Below are positions 17,241 to 25,214 of a stretch of 64,000 bases of DNA, one piece after another; position 1 is the stretch's first letter, and the number at the start of each line of letters is the position of its first letter. Below the pieces are notes generated by a model. The model was not told the origin of the DNA. It worked only from the letters and a program-made list of their open reading frames with translations, and ran no database searches. Made by a program: the position numbers and the translations under genes. The stretch is from assembly GCA_937915865.1 (NCBI GenBank), contig CALGIG010000083.1:1-64000 (forward strand), given 5' to 3'. This DNA is from an uncultured Prolixibacteraceae bacterium. GTDB taxonomy: Bacteria; Bacteroidota; Bacteroidia; Bacteroidales; Prolixibacteraceae.

Positions 17241-18011
17241 TTAATACTCTCCGAGTACATCGGTCAGTACTTCGTAACCGGTTTCGGTAACAAGAATTGT
17301 ATGTTCGAATTGTGCCGAAAGCTTTCCGTCGATTGTACGGGCTGTCCATTTATCCAACTTATCGATGACAGCGCTGGGACGGCCTTCATTAATCATGGGC
17401 TCAATGGTGAAAGTCATTCCCGGGCGCATAACCGGCCCTGTATTTCTTCTTGAAGCATGGTCAACCTGCGGCTCTTCATGGAAATCGACACCAACTCCGT
17501 GTCCGCAAAATTCATAAACAACACTGAACCCTTTTGATTTGGCGTATCGGCTGATGACAAACCCAATATTGCCAAAATAATTTCCAGGTTTTACCTGTTC
17601 AATTCCCAAATCGAGGCAATGTTTGGTAACTTCAATAAGCTCGGCGGCAACAGGCGAAATTTCGCCAACTGTGTACATTCGGCTGGTATCGCCATAATAG
17701 CCGTTTAGTATTGTAGTTACATCAATATTCAGAATATCTCCGTTTTTTAATATTGTATTCTTCGACGGAATACCGTGACAAATTACTTCATTTAAAGAAA
17801 TACAACTTGATTTTGGATAACCGCCATAGCCAAGTGTTGCCGCAATTGCGCCATTGTCACGAATAAATTCTACAATTTTTTCGTCCAGAAAATCGGTTGA
17901 AACTCCTTCCTGTACATAAGTTGAGATGTATTCAAGACATTTTCCGGCCAGCTTACTGCTTTGCCTGATTCCTTCAATTTGTTCAGGAGTTTTTATGATA
18001 ATTTTTCCCAT
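17241..18011 (-). CDS. map: Methionine aminopeptidase, type I
   Basis: A 256-residue type I methionine aminopeptidase, which removes the initiator methionine from nascent proteins using two metal ions. Metal-ligand regions are visible in ILNIDVTTILNGYYGDTSRM, in GHGVGVDFHEEP and in GMTFTIEPMIN, and the final Glu ligand lies in QFEHTILVTETGYEVLT. It is normal length for the short form without an N-terminal zinc-binding extension. It is divergent from the acyl-ACP thioesterase gene and converges with the DUF2027/Smr gene across the tandem repeat. Confidence 0.93.
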   Translation of the reverse strand: MGKIIIKTPEQIEGIRQSSKLAGKCLEYISTYVQEGVSTDFLDEKIVEFIRDNGAIAATLGYGGYPKSSCISLNEVICHGIPSKNTILKNGDILNIDVTTILNGYYGDTSRMYTVGEISPVAAELIEVTKHCLDLGIEQVKPGNYFGNIGFVISRYAKSKGFSVVYEFCGHGVGVDFHEEPQVDHASRRNTGPVMRPGMTFTIEPMINEGRPSAVIDKLDKWTARTIDGKLSAQFEHTILVTETGYEVLTDVLGEY

Positions 18012-18048
18012 GATCTGTTAAATGTTTGTGCAAAATTCGTTAAATCGA

Positions 18049-18078
18049 TTGGTTTTTCAAAACTGAACAATAGTTTTG
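18049..18078 (+). promoter_or_regulatory. Promoter of the acyl-ACP thioesterase gene
   Basis: TTG (18049-18051), 19 bases, then TAGTTTTG (18071-18078). The TTG at 18076 inside the -7 box is therefore not the start codon. Confidence 0.65.
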
Positions 18079-18105
18079 CATAAAGGTTTAAAGCAAACTT
18101 TCGAA

Positions 18106-18843
18106 ATGGAAAAATATCAGGAGAAAATTATAATTAAGTCATATCAAACCAATCAATACGGAACTACTTCAATTGCAGCACTTTTTCATATTATGCTCGA
18201 AGCAGCTTGGGCTCATGCACAAATTATGGATTGGGGATACGACGATTTAAAGAACAATAACTTGTTTTGGGTACTTTCCAGGTTTTATCTTCAGGTGGAA
18301 AAATACCCTGCCTGGCAGGACGAAATTACACTGAACACTTGGTCGGCAGGAACTGATGGAATGTATGCTTACCGCGAATATATTTTGGAAGACGGCAATG
18401 GAAATATTATCCTTAAAGCCAGTTCAGCATGGCTTATTCTTGATATGGACAGTCGAAAAATTTTCCGGTTGAGCGATTACAAAACTACCTTCCCGAAACG
18501 GATAGATGCAAATGCTTGCCGCAATCCGAAACGAATTAAGCCGGTTGTCCACTCCGAAGAATTGAATTTTTATCCGGTATTGTTTAGCGAACTCGATATT
18601 AACAAACATTTCAACAGCGTGAAATATGTTGAGCGCGTGTTGGATGATTTTGGTATTGATTTTCTGAATGTCCACGAACCGGCAGAATTAGAGGTAAATT
18701 ACCTGAAAGAAGCGGTTGCAGGCGACTCGATTGCTGTTACCCGGACACAACTGTCGGAAAACGAGTCGATGAATTGCCTGGTACGCGAATCGGATGGCGT
18801 TGATTTGTGCGTGATGCGGATGGTTTGGCGTGAAAGAAAATAG
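18106..18843 (+). CDS. Acyl-ACP thioesterase
   Basis: A 245-residue double-hotdog thioesterase of the FatA/FatB-like family, which releases fatty acids from acyl carrier protein. The first half contains the EAAWAHAQIMDWGYDDL and RFYLQVEKYPAWQDEITLNTW segments and the second half carries NKHFNSVKYVERVLDD, the hotdog substrate-binding motif. The start at 18106 (MEKYQEK) was chosen because the longer frame would begin inside the promoter -7 box. It converges tail to tail with the lipoprotein gene with one base between the stops. It supplies free fatty acids for lipid remodelling or storage; substrate chain length unknown. Confidence 0.85.
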   Translation: MEKYQEKIIIKSYQTNQYGTTSIAALFHIMLEAAWAHAQIMDWGYDDLKNNNLFWVLSRFYLQVEKYPAWQDEITLNTWSAGTDGMYAYREYILEDGNGNIILKASSAWLILDMDSRKIFRLSDYKTTFPKRIDANACRNPKRIKPVVHSEELNFYPVLFSELDINKHFNSVKYVERVLDDFGIDFLNVHEPAELEVNYLKEAVAGDSIAVTRTQLSENESMNCLVRESDGVDLCVMRMVWRERK

Positions 18844-18844
18844 C

Positions 18845-19639
18845 CTATGAAATTATGGTTGGTTCTGATGCGATTATTTCGCCCGTCATTACATCAATAT
18901 ATAGGATGTAAAAAACGTCGGGAACATGAATTTTCCAGGTTACAAACAATTGAATTTTATCGTCTGATTTAACCGGATAAACCTTCAATCCGTTGATTTG
19001 GCACGAAGCTAAAGCTTGGTCAGTAATTTTCGTTGGATGACTTTGTCCAGAAATATCGCTATGCCATACTGTTTTGTTTCTTAAAGTTGATTTTGCTTTT
19101 TCCTGATCAAAATTGAAATGTTTCGGAATGTAAATATTTGGATACCAGTTTCCTGTACAATAATGTATTTCGCTGTTCATGATAAGGATAGAGATGTTTG
19201 AATACAGTACCTGAATGGTATCGTACTTCTGATCATGAGAGTCAATTCTCCATATAGTTCCCCCATTATAATATCCTGTCGAGAACCAAGCTTTCGTAAT
19301 TACAACTTTATCAGGTTCGTCTAAGCCTAAATAGTTTTTGTTGTTAACGATAAACATTTTTGCTTTACCAATCGCCTCACTTTCTGTTAACGGAGTTGTA
19401 AATGGAGGCAGTGGATTGTTGACTGTTGCTTCACTAGATGCACAAAAGCCAAATTCATTCAATGACGAAGCGATGTATTTATTTTGTTCTTGGAACTCTT
19501 GTTGTTTTTGTTTCAGGATAACCGTATCTATCGGTTTTATAGTAGTTGGATACTTGCTGTCAGATAATAAGTTGTCTTCTTTTTGACAGGAAAAAAGGAA
19601 AGCACAAAAGACGAACGAGAGAAAGATAATTTTTTTCAT
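18845..19639 (-). CDS. Uncharacterised lipoprotein
   Basis: A 264-residue lipoprotein with a lipobox at LFSC (lipidated Cys at residue 18). After a polar linker, the body has repeated beta-rich segments and ends in a PepSY-like pattern (LFVTWKIHV followed by YIDVMTGEIIASEP), which in other proteins binds or inhibits partner enzymes. I do not recognise a family over the full length. The gene stands alone and ends back to back with the thioesterase gene. The location is membrane-anchored, either periplasmic or on the surface. Confidence 0.7.
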   Translation of the reverse strand: MKKIIFLSFVFCAFLFSCQKEDNLLSDSKYPTTIKPIDTVILKQKQQEFQEQNKYIASSLNEFGFCASSEATVNNPLPPFTTPLTESEAIGKAKMFIVNNKNYLGLDEPDKVVITKAWFSTGYYNGGTIWRIDSHDQKYDTIQVLYSNISILIMNSEIHYCTGNWYPNIYIPKHFNFDQEKAKSTLRNKTVWHSDISGQSHPTKITDQALASCQINGLKVYPVKSDDKIQLFVTWKIHVPDVFYILYIDVMTGEIIASEPTIIS

Positions 19640-19717
19640 CGCTTAGTTTTGATGTCAGTATTTGGCTTTATAAAACAAAGGAATAGATGAGCAAAATAGT
19701 AATAAGGTTGCGTCGCA

Positions 19718-20644
19718 CTATTCGTTATACCACTCTACGATTTTTGCCACTTTCTCGTCCAAAGGCATAAATCCGTCGAGCCAGCGGATTTCGATGTCTT
19801 GTTTTTCCATTCGTCGGAACCAGGTCATTTGGCGCTTGGCAAACTGGTGAATGGCCACATTTAAGCCATCAAACATCTCATGGTAAGTCAATTCTCCGGT
19901 CAAATGTTGTGTCATAAATTTGTATTCGAGGCCGTAATACGTGAGTTGCTCAGGAGTTAAACCACTGTCGAGCAATCGCTGCACTTCGTCGAGCATTCCA
20001 TCTCTCAGGCGCTGGCGAAGGCGTGTGGTAATTCGTTTGCGACGCGATTGACGGTCGAATTGCACACCTACGACCAAGCTCTTAATTGTTGGCATTCCGG
20101 TATTGATTTCCGGGTGAGAGAGGTAAAACTCTTCAATTTCAATAGCCCGTACGGCCCGCTTTTCATTCTCAATATCGGTTTGGTTATGCAATTCCGATTT
20201 GTATGATTTAAGAATCTCAGTTAGTTCGTCCAGTTTTTTTCCATCCATTTTTTTGCGCAATTCCTCGTTAACCGGCACGTGAATCAGCTTGTAATTTTTC
20301 AGGATTGCTTCAAGGTAAAGTCCGCTTCCACCGCACATTACAGGCAGTTTTCCGCGGTTTTTAATTTCTTCAAAAACTTTCAGAAAATCTTTTTGGTATT
20401 CAAATACATTATACTCGTAACCGGCGTCAACAATATCGATGAGGTGATACGGTATTTGCTTCTCGTTAATCAAATAATCAGCATAATCTTTTCCTGTACC
20501 AAGGTCCATTCCACGATAAACCTGGCGCGAGTCAGCCGATATAACTTCACCATCGAGCGCCAAAGCTACGTTAGCTGCAACGCTTGTTTTACCCGAAGCC
20601 GTTGGTCCTAAAATGGTAATCAAATTATATTTTTTCGTCTGCAT
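19718..20644 (-). CDS. miaA: tRNA dimethylallyltransferase MiaA
   Basis: A 308-residue MiaA, which transfers a dimethylallyl group to A37 of tRNAs that read codons beginning with U. The P-loop GPTASGKT lies at the N-terminus, followed by DSRQVYRGMDLGTGK and the CGGSGLYLEAIL segment. The ATG at 20644 (MQTKKYNL) was chosen; a longer frame with 16 more residues is not supported by family length, and a good -7 element lies 46 bases upstream. It is divergent from smpB. Confidence 0.93.
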   Translation of the reverse strand: MQTKKYNLITILGPTASGKTSVAANVALALDGEVISADSRQVYRGMDLGTGKDYADYLINEKQIPYHLIDIVDAGYEYNVFEYQKDFLKVFEEIKNRGKLPVMCGGSGLYLEAILKNYKLIHVPVNEELRKKMDGKKLDELTEILKSYKSELHNQTDIENEKRAVRAIEIEEFYLSHPEINTGMPTIKSLVVGVQFDRQSRRKRITTRLRQRLRDGMLDEVQRLLDSGLTPEQLTYYGLEYKFMTQHLTGELTYHEMFDGLNVAIHQFAKRQMTWFRRMEKQDIEIRWLDGFMPLDEKVAKIVEWYNE

Positions 20645-20689
20645 GAAATCTGAAGTTTTGATTTTGCAAATTAATGTATTTTTGTGGGG

Positions 20690-20697
20690 CAAAATTA
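20690..20697 (-). promoter_or_regulatory. -7 element of miaA
   Basis: TAATTTTG on the minus strand (plus CAAAATTA), 46 bases before the miaA start. Confidence 0.5.
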
Positions 20698-20808
20698 ATT
20701 GTATCTTCGATTTCGCTACGACGATTTACAGAAACAAAATGACGCGCTGGATGATCTATTTATGAACCTTCGTATTTGTGGCTTCGTAGCGAATATTATG
20801 AATTTAAG

Positions 20809-21267
20809 ATGACGCACAGACAACAAAACATTACAATCAAAAATAAAAAGGCTTTCTTCGATTACGAAATCCTCGAAACTTTCATTGCCGGAATTCAACT
20901 GGCAGGAACCGAAATTAAATCAATTCGCGGGTCGAAGGCCAGTTTGGTCGATTCATATTGCTCATTTTGGGACAATCAATTGTATGTAAAAAACATGCAC
21001 ATTGCTGAATACGAACTAGGGACCTGCAACAACCATATCGCTAAACGCGACCGAAAGCTGCTCCTTACCCGCAAAGAACTTGATAAAATTCAGAAGAAGT
21101 CGAAAGAAGGTGGAATTACAATCGTGCCACTTAAGCTTTTTATTAACGATCGTGGTTTGGCTAAACTTGAAGTTGCATTGGCCAAAGGAAAGAAAACTTA
21201 TGACAAACGAGAAACCCTAAAGTTGAAAGATGCCTCTCGGGAAATGGACAGGGCAAAGAAATTTTAA
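20809..21267 (+). CDS. smpB: SsrA-binding protein SmpB
   Basis: A 152-residue SmpB, which binds tmRNA and brings it to stalled ribosomes for rescue and tagging. Family motifs include ETFIAGIQLAGTEIKSIR, DSYCSFWDNQLYVKNMHIAEYE and the C-terminal KGKKTYDKRETLK stretch. The start at 20809 (MTHRQQN) was chosen; the longer frame adds 11 unrelated residues. No tmRNA gene is found within the window. A 9-base inverted repeat flanks the leader (20712-20720 and 20785-20793). Confidence 0.93.
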   Translation: MTHRQQNITIKNKKAFFDYEILETFIAGIQLAGTEIKSIRGSKASLVDSYCSFWDNQLYVKNMHIAEYELGTCNNHIAKRDRKLLLTRKELDKIQKKSKEGGITIVPLKLFINDRGLAKLEVALAKGKKTYDKRETLKLKDASREMDRAKKF

Positions 21268-21377
21268 AAAGCTTAAATCGAACTGACTTAAACATATTTC
21301 CAAAGATAGGTTCATGGAGTTTCATGATTTTTAAAAATTTATTAATCTAAAAATCAATCGCTTCAAATAGATATTGT

Positions 21378-21385
21378 TACCTTTG
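21378..21385 (+). promoter_or_regulatory. -7 element of the YbiT-like gene
   Basis: TACCTTTG matches TAnnTTTG, 34 bases before the ATG at 21420. Confidence 0.55.
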
Positions 21386-21419
21386 TCAACCTGAAAAAAT
21401 CACAAAACATTTATAATAA

Positions 21420-23033
21420 ATGATCACAGTTTCAAATTTGGCCATCCAGTTTGGGAAAAAACCTTTGTTTTCAGACGTTAACCTGAAATTCACACCAGGG
21501 AACTGCTATGGCGTAATCGGTGCAAACGGTGCCGGAAAATCTACCTTTCTTCGAATTATTTCCGGCGAACTTGATGCAACCCGAGGTTCAGTTTTAATGG
21601 GGCCAGGCGAGCGTTTATCGGTGTTAAACCAGAACCACCATGCTTTCGACGAATATAGTGTTCTCGATACTGTTTTAATGGGACATGCAGAGTTGGTTCG
21701 CATAATGAAACAAAAAGATGCACTGTATGCCAAACTCGATTTTTCGGAAGAAGATGGAATTTTGGCTGCTAAACTCGAAGATGATTTTGCCCAAATGAAC
21801 GGCTGGAATGCTGAAAGTGATGCCGCCGGATTGCTTAGTGGCCTGGGAATTAAGGAACACATGCACTACACCATGATGAAAGACCTGAATGGTAAGGAAA
21901 AAGTGCGCGTTTTGCTTGCCCAGGCTTTGTTTGGTAATCCCGATAACCTGTTGCTCGATGAGCCTACCAACGACCTCGATCTTGAAACAGTCTTATGGCT
22001 GGAAAATTACCTGGCCAATTGTCAGAATACAGTGATTGTTGTATCTCACGACCGCCACTTCCTCGATAATGTTTGTACCGATATTGTTGACATCGATTAC
22101 GGTAAAATCCGCGCTTTTTCAGGAAACTATTCGTTCTGGTACGAATCAAGCCAGCTGGCATTACGTCAGGCAGCCAACGCCAATAAAAAAGCCGAAGAAA
22201 AACGCAAAGAGTTGCAGGAATTTATTCAGCGGTTTAGCGCTAATGTGGCTAAGTCGAAACAAACCACCAGCCGTAAGAAGATGCTCGAAAAACTTAAAAT
22301 CGAAGAAATTGAGCCATCAACCCGCCGTTACCCCGGAATTATATTCCAGCCTGAACGGGCAACAGGCGACCGTGTTCTTTCGGTTGAAAACCTTACTTAT
22401 GAAATCGATGGCGAAGTATTGTTTAAAGATATTTCGTTTACCATTGAACGTGGAGATAAAGTGGTATTTCTGGCTAAAGAAAATCGTTCAATTTCAGCAT
22501 TTTTCAATATCATCAATGGTTTGATTCAACCTACATCAGGGTCGTTTACCTGGGGAGTAACCATTACAACAGCTTATTTACCATTCGATGTAACCGATTT
22601 TTTCACTAAAGACGAAACATTATACGAATGGCTTGGTAAATATTCGCATGATACCAGCGAAAATTTCCTGCGTCAATACCTGGGAAAAATGTTGTTTTCG
22701 GGCGACGATCTTCAGAAAAGCGCGAAAGTGCTTTCAGGAGGCGAAAAAATGCGTTGCATGATTGCCCGAATGATGCTGGTTCACCCGAATTCCATTGTAC
22801 TCGACCATCCAACCAACCATTTGGATATGGAGTCAATACAGGCATTTAATAACAACATGAAAGCTTTCCCTGGCCAAATTCTGATGACTGGACACGACCA
22901 TGAATTCATCGAATCGGTTTGTTCGCGCGTAATTGATCTGACACCCAAAGGAGCCATTGATAAATACATGGATTTCGAGGATTACCTCACTGATGAAAAA
23001 ATTAAGACGTTACGTGACGAGCGTTATAATTAA
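21420..23033 (+). CDS. ABC-F protein, YbiT-like, degenerate second ATPase site
   Basis: A 537-residue ABC-F protein with two nucleotide-binding domains, closest in sequence pattern to YbiT. ABC-F proteins bind the ribosomal E site. Domain 1 has a normal P-loop (GANGAGKST, 34-42) and Walker B with Asp180 and Glu181. In domain 2 the P-loop position reads LAKENRSISA (351-360), lacking the glycines and lysine, and the catalytic glutamate is His463 (LDHPTNHLD). The domain 2 signature LSGGE (438-442) and H-loop histidine (GHDH) remain. The linker between domains (about 240-300) is charged and helical. Own promoter and terminator. Confidence 0.88.
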   Translation: MITVSNLAIQFGKKPLFSDVNLKFTPGNCYGVIGANGAGKSTFLRIISGELDATRGSVLMGPGERLSVLNQNHHAFDEYSVLDTVLMGHAELVRIMKQKDALYAKLDFSEEDGILAAKLEDDFAQMNGWNAESDAAGLLSGLGIKEHMHYTMMKDLNGKEKVRVLLAQALFGNPDNLLLDEPTNDLDLETVLWLENYLANCQNTVIVVSHDRHFLDNVCTDIVDIDYGKIRAFSGNYSFWYESSQLALRQAANANKKAEEKRKELQEFIQRFSANVAKSKQTTSRKKMLEKLKIEEIEPSTRRYPGIIFQPERATGDRVLSVENLTYEIDGEVLFKDISFTIERGDKVVFLAKENRSISAFFNIINGLIQPTSGSFTWGVTITTAYLPFDVTDFFTKDETLYEWLGKYSHDTSENFLRQYLGKMLFSGDDLQKSAKVLSGGEKMRCMIARMMLVHPNSIVLDHPTNHLDMESIQAFNNNMKAFPGQILMTGHDHEFIESVCSRVIDLTPKGAIDKYMDFEDYLTDEKIKTLRDERYN

Positions 23034-23050
23034 GAGACCTGTAAATGAGT

Positions 23051-23088
23051 AAAAAGCCGGCTTTGAGTTATTTCAGGGCCGGCTTTTT
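23051..23088. terminator. Bidirectional terminator
   Basis: AAAAAGCCGGC (23051-23061) pairs with GCCGGCTTTTT (23078-23088). It lies between the convergent ABC-F and nitroreductase genes and can act on both. Confidence 0.85.
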
Positions 23089-23096
23089 ACTTTTCG

Positions 23097-23930
23097 TTAC
23101 ACCAACACAACTACCGGACTTTGCCGTGAGGTTTCGTTTTTGTATTTTACTTTTGGATAACCGACAAGTAAAGCTGCATAAACCTGATGATTTTCAGGAA
23201 TATTGAACCGTACATTCAATTTGCTCTTTTTAGTCATAGCTTTTACAATAAAGCCGTTGAAACAGGTAGCTAACCCCAGCGTATTGGCGTAAATAGATGT
23301 ATAAGTTGCCCAAATGTTGGCATCGGCATCGAGCATCCCGGTTTTCGAAACTTCTCCATGAAAAAGAATAGCCGCCGGGGCATTGTAACATATTTGCGTT
23401 TCACCAGCTTCATTCCGGCTGATAAACGAATCGCGGTATCTTCGCATTTTTTTTACATTAAATGAAGGAACAAACAGGCGAAGTAATGGGCTCACCCAAG
23501 GTGAGCTCACAAAACTAAATAGCTTAATTAGTTTTTCCTCGACAAGATCGTTCAGTAGTTTTACCTTTTCTTTTGAACGTACAACTGTAATTTGCAGCGG
23601 ACGGGTATTACTGGCCGATGGATAATGTTTCATATTTTCGGTCAGTTGCAACAATACAGCATCAGGAATATCTTTAGGTAAATAACTTCGGCACGAGCGT
23701 ATTCCAGATGTCAGGTTACGAAAATCTTTGGGAGTAACCTGGTGTGGCTGAAGCATAAAAACATCGCCAAAATCGGGTCTGACAGCCATTTCAGGACAAA
23801 TAGCTACACAATGCCCGCAATGAATACAAGTGTCGGCAATTTCTCCTGTTGCAATAGTAATGGCATTTGCCGGACAGTCTTTTTCACATTTCAGGCATCG
23901 GGTACATTTTTCGAGTTGAATAAAAGGCAT
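23097..23930 (-). CDS. Ferredoxin-nitroreductase fusion protein
   Basis: A 277-residue protein with two [4Fe-4S] ferredoxin motifs (CTRCLKCEKDCP and CIHCGHCVAICP) in the first 60 residues, followed by a nitroreductase-family FMN domain (about 70-277). The nitroreductase start SGIRSCRSYLPKDIPDAVL and segments such as SNTRPLQITVVRS are recognisable. Such fusions transfer electrons from iron-sulfur centres to flavin; substrate unknown. The start at 23930 (MPFIQLEKC) was chosen by homology to ferredoxin starts and because a -7 element sits upstream in the longer frame. Confidence 0.87.
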   Translation of the reverse strand: MPFIQLEKCTRCLKCEKDCPANAITIATGEIADTCIHCGHCVAICPEMAVRPDFGDVFMLQPHQVTPKDFRNLTSGIRSCRSYLPKDIPDAVLLQLTENMKHYPSASNTRPLQITVVRSKEKVKLLNDLVEEKLIKLFSFVSSPWVSPLLRLFVPSFNVKKMRRYRDSFISRNEAGETQICYNAPAAILFHGEVSKTGMLDADANIWATYTSIYANTLGLATCFNGFIVKAMTKKSKLNVRFNIPENHQVYAALLVGYPKVKYKNETSRQSPVVVLV

Positions 23931-23950
23931 AACAATCAGAATTTGATATT

Positions 23951-23958
23951 CAAAGGTA
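23951..23958 (-). promoter_or_regulatory. -7 element of the nitroreductase gene
   Basis: TACCTTTG on the minus strand, 20 bases before the ATG at 23930. Confidence 0.55.
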
Positions 23959-24128
23959 AAAATAAAGTATGGAGTGCCTAAAAAAATGTTACGGGATGCG
24001 TGATACAAATAAAAGGCTAAATTGTTGAATGGTTACATGGTTGGTCACTCATTTTAACCATTCGGCCATGAAACTATTTAACCATACATTTTCTAATTCT
24101 CAATTTATGTAGATTGCTACGACCCACT

Positions 24129-24935
24129 TTAATTCTTCACATCCATACGACTCTTTAACGCCTGAATTTCACTGGTTAGTATTTTCAGTTGCATTTCAAT
24201 TTGATTGTCGGTCAGCTGAGCTTCGGTTACTTCTTTACTGATGTAATGAACAAATTTCCAGATTTCGCGGATTTCGGTTGCTGCCAGTTCATAAGGTTCG
24301 TAAATTTTGTTTAACGAAATCATTTGAAAACAGCCGCGTGTAGCCAGTTCATTTTTAAGTTGCTTGAAAACCAAACCTTCATTCAGCGTGAGTACTACGT
24401 AGAACTGTCCATCTTTAACCGCATTCCAGTCCTGAACAAATTCTCCGGTCACCCAGGAGCCATCGGGAACAGGCAACATCGAATCGCCGCTGATCTGGAA
24501 TGTTCGATACTTTCGCTCCGACGATAAAAATGGGAGTTGAAAAACAGGCAATTCCGAAATGTACTCCGGATCGGCAAAACCATTTGTGTAGCCTGCTTTG
24601 GCTTTCTCTGAAACCAGTTCAATGTTTTCGCGGTTTTGCCTGTCAATGGTAGTTGCTAAAACACGAATATTGCTACCTTTCAGGAAAACATCCTGTCCAT
24701 GCTCCAGTTCGTAAAGCTGGCTTTCGCGTAACTTTGATAAATCGACGCGTAGTAACGTGTCAATAGCAATGTGAAAATAATCAGATAATATAATCAACGA
24801 CTGAATACTTGGTCCCGAAATTCCGTTCTCGTAATTATTTAACGTCGAACGTTTTATTTCTAACGCTACAGAAAGCTGATCCTGAGTAAGTTTCTTTCTG
24901 GTTCTCAAAAATTTAATATTCGAATCGAAGTACAT
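24129..24935 (-). CDS. HTH-S24 LexA-like repressor
   Basis: A 268-residue protein: an XRE helix-turn-helix (residues about 5-62; TQDQLSVALEIKRSTLNNYENG), a linker, an S24 peptidase domain (about 115-232) and a C-terminal helix. The S24 catalytic dyad is Ser152 (GDSMLP) and Lys191 (VFKQL). An Ala114-Gly115 dipeptide precedes it at a distance similar to LexA, so RecA-stimulated self-cleavage is plausible. It is divergent from dinB and the DnaE-like gene, which it probably represses. Its own leader contains repeats that may be operators. Cleavage and target genes are inference; the domain calls are firm. Confidence 0.85.
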   Translation of the reverse strand: MYFDSNIKFLRTRKKLTQDQLSVALEIKRSTLNNYENGISGPSIQSLIILSDYFHIAIDTLLRVDLSKLRESQLYELEHGQDVFLKGSNIRVLATTIDRQNRENIELVSEKAKAGYTNGFADPEYISELPVFQLPFLSSERKYRTFQISGDSMLPVPDGSWVTGEFVQDWNAVKDGQFYVVLTLNEGLVFKQLKNELATRGCFQMISLNKIYEPYELAATEIREIWKFVHYISKEVTEAQLTDNQIEMQLKILTSEIQALKSRMDVKN

Positions 24936-24943
24936 ATTTGGAG

Positions 24944-24988
24944 ATTTAATTTTAAAGATTAAATTAAGGTCAATTAAAATGATTAAAT
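24944..24988. promoter_or_regulatory. Candidate operator repeats in the repressor leader
   Basis: An inverted repeat ATTTAAT (24944-24950) / ATTAAAT (24958-24964) and a direct repeat GATTAAAT (24957-24964 and 24981-24988, 24 bases apart) lie between the repressor's -7 box and its start codon. The base composition is very AT-rich, so chance is possible. Confidence 0.4.
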
Positions 24989-24994
24989 AGTAGT

Positions 24995-25025
24995 CAAATA
25001 TAAAGGATTGTATCTAAAAAACAAA
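24995..25025 (-). promoter_or_regulatory. Complete promoter of the S24 repressor
   Basis: Minus strand: TTTG (25022-25025), 19 bases, then TATATTTG (24995-25002), both boxes at the expected spacing. Confidence 0.75.
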
Positions 25026-25200
25026 ATATTGAATAGTAATTTTGGTTTGGATGGCATTATTGGTTAAAAATTTCACTGGAAGACTCTGTGGATAAATGAG
25101 TTGATCATGTGGTTCAATATTTTTTGCTACAGAGTTACACCGATGAAAAATACAGGGAGTCATAAAGAAAATTGGAATTGATATAGGAAAAACGAAATGC

Positions 25201-25207
25201 GGGGAGG
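25201..25207 (+). promoter_or_regulatory. Strong Shine-Dalgarno before dinB
   Basis: GGGGAGG, 7 bases before the ATG at 25215. Rare among genes in this window. Confidence 0.65.
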
Positions 25208-25214
25208 ATGAACA

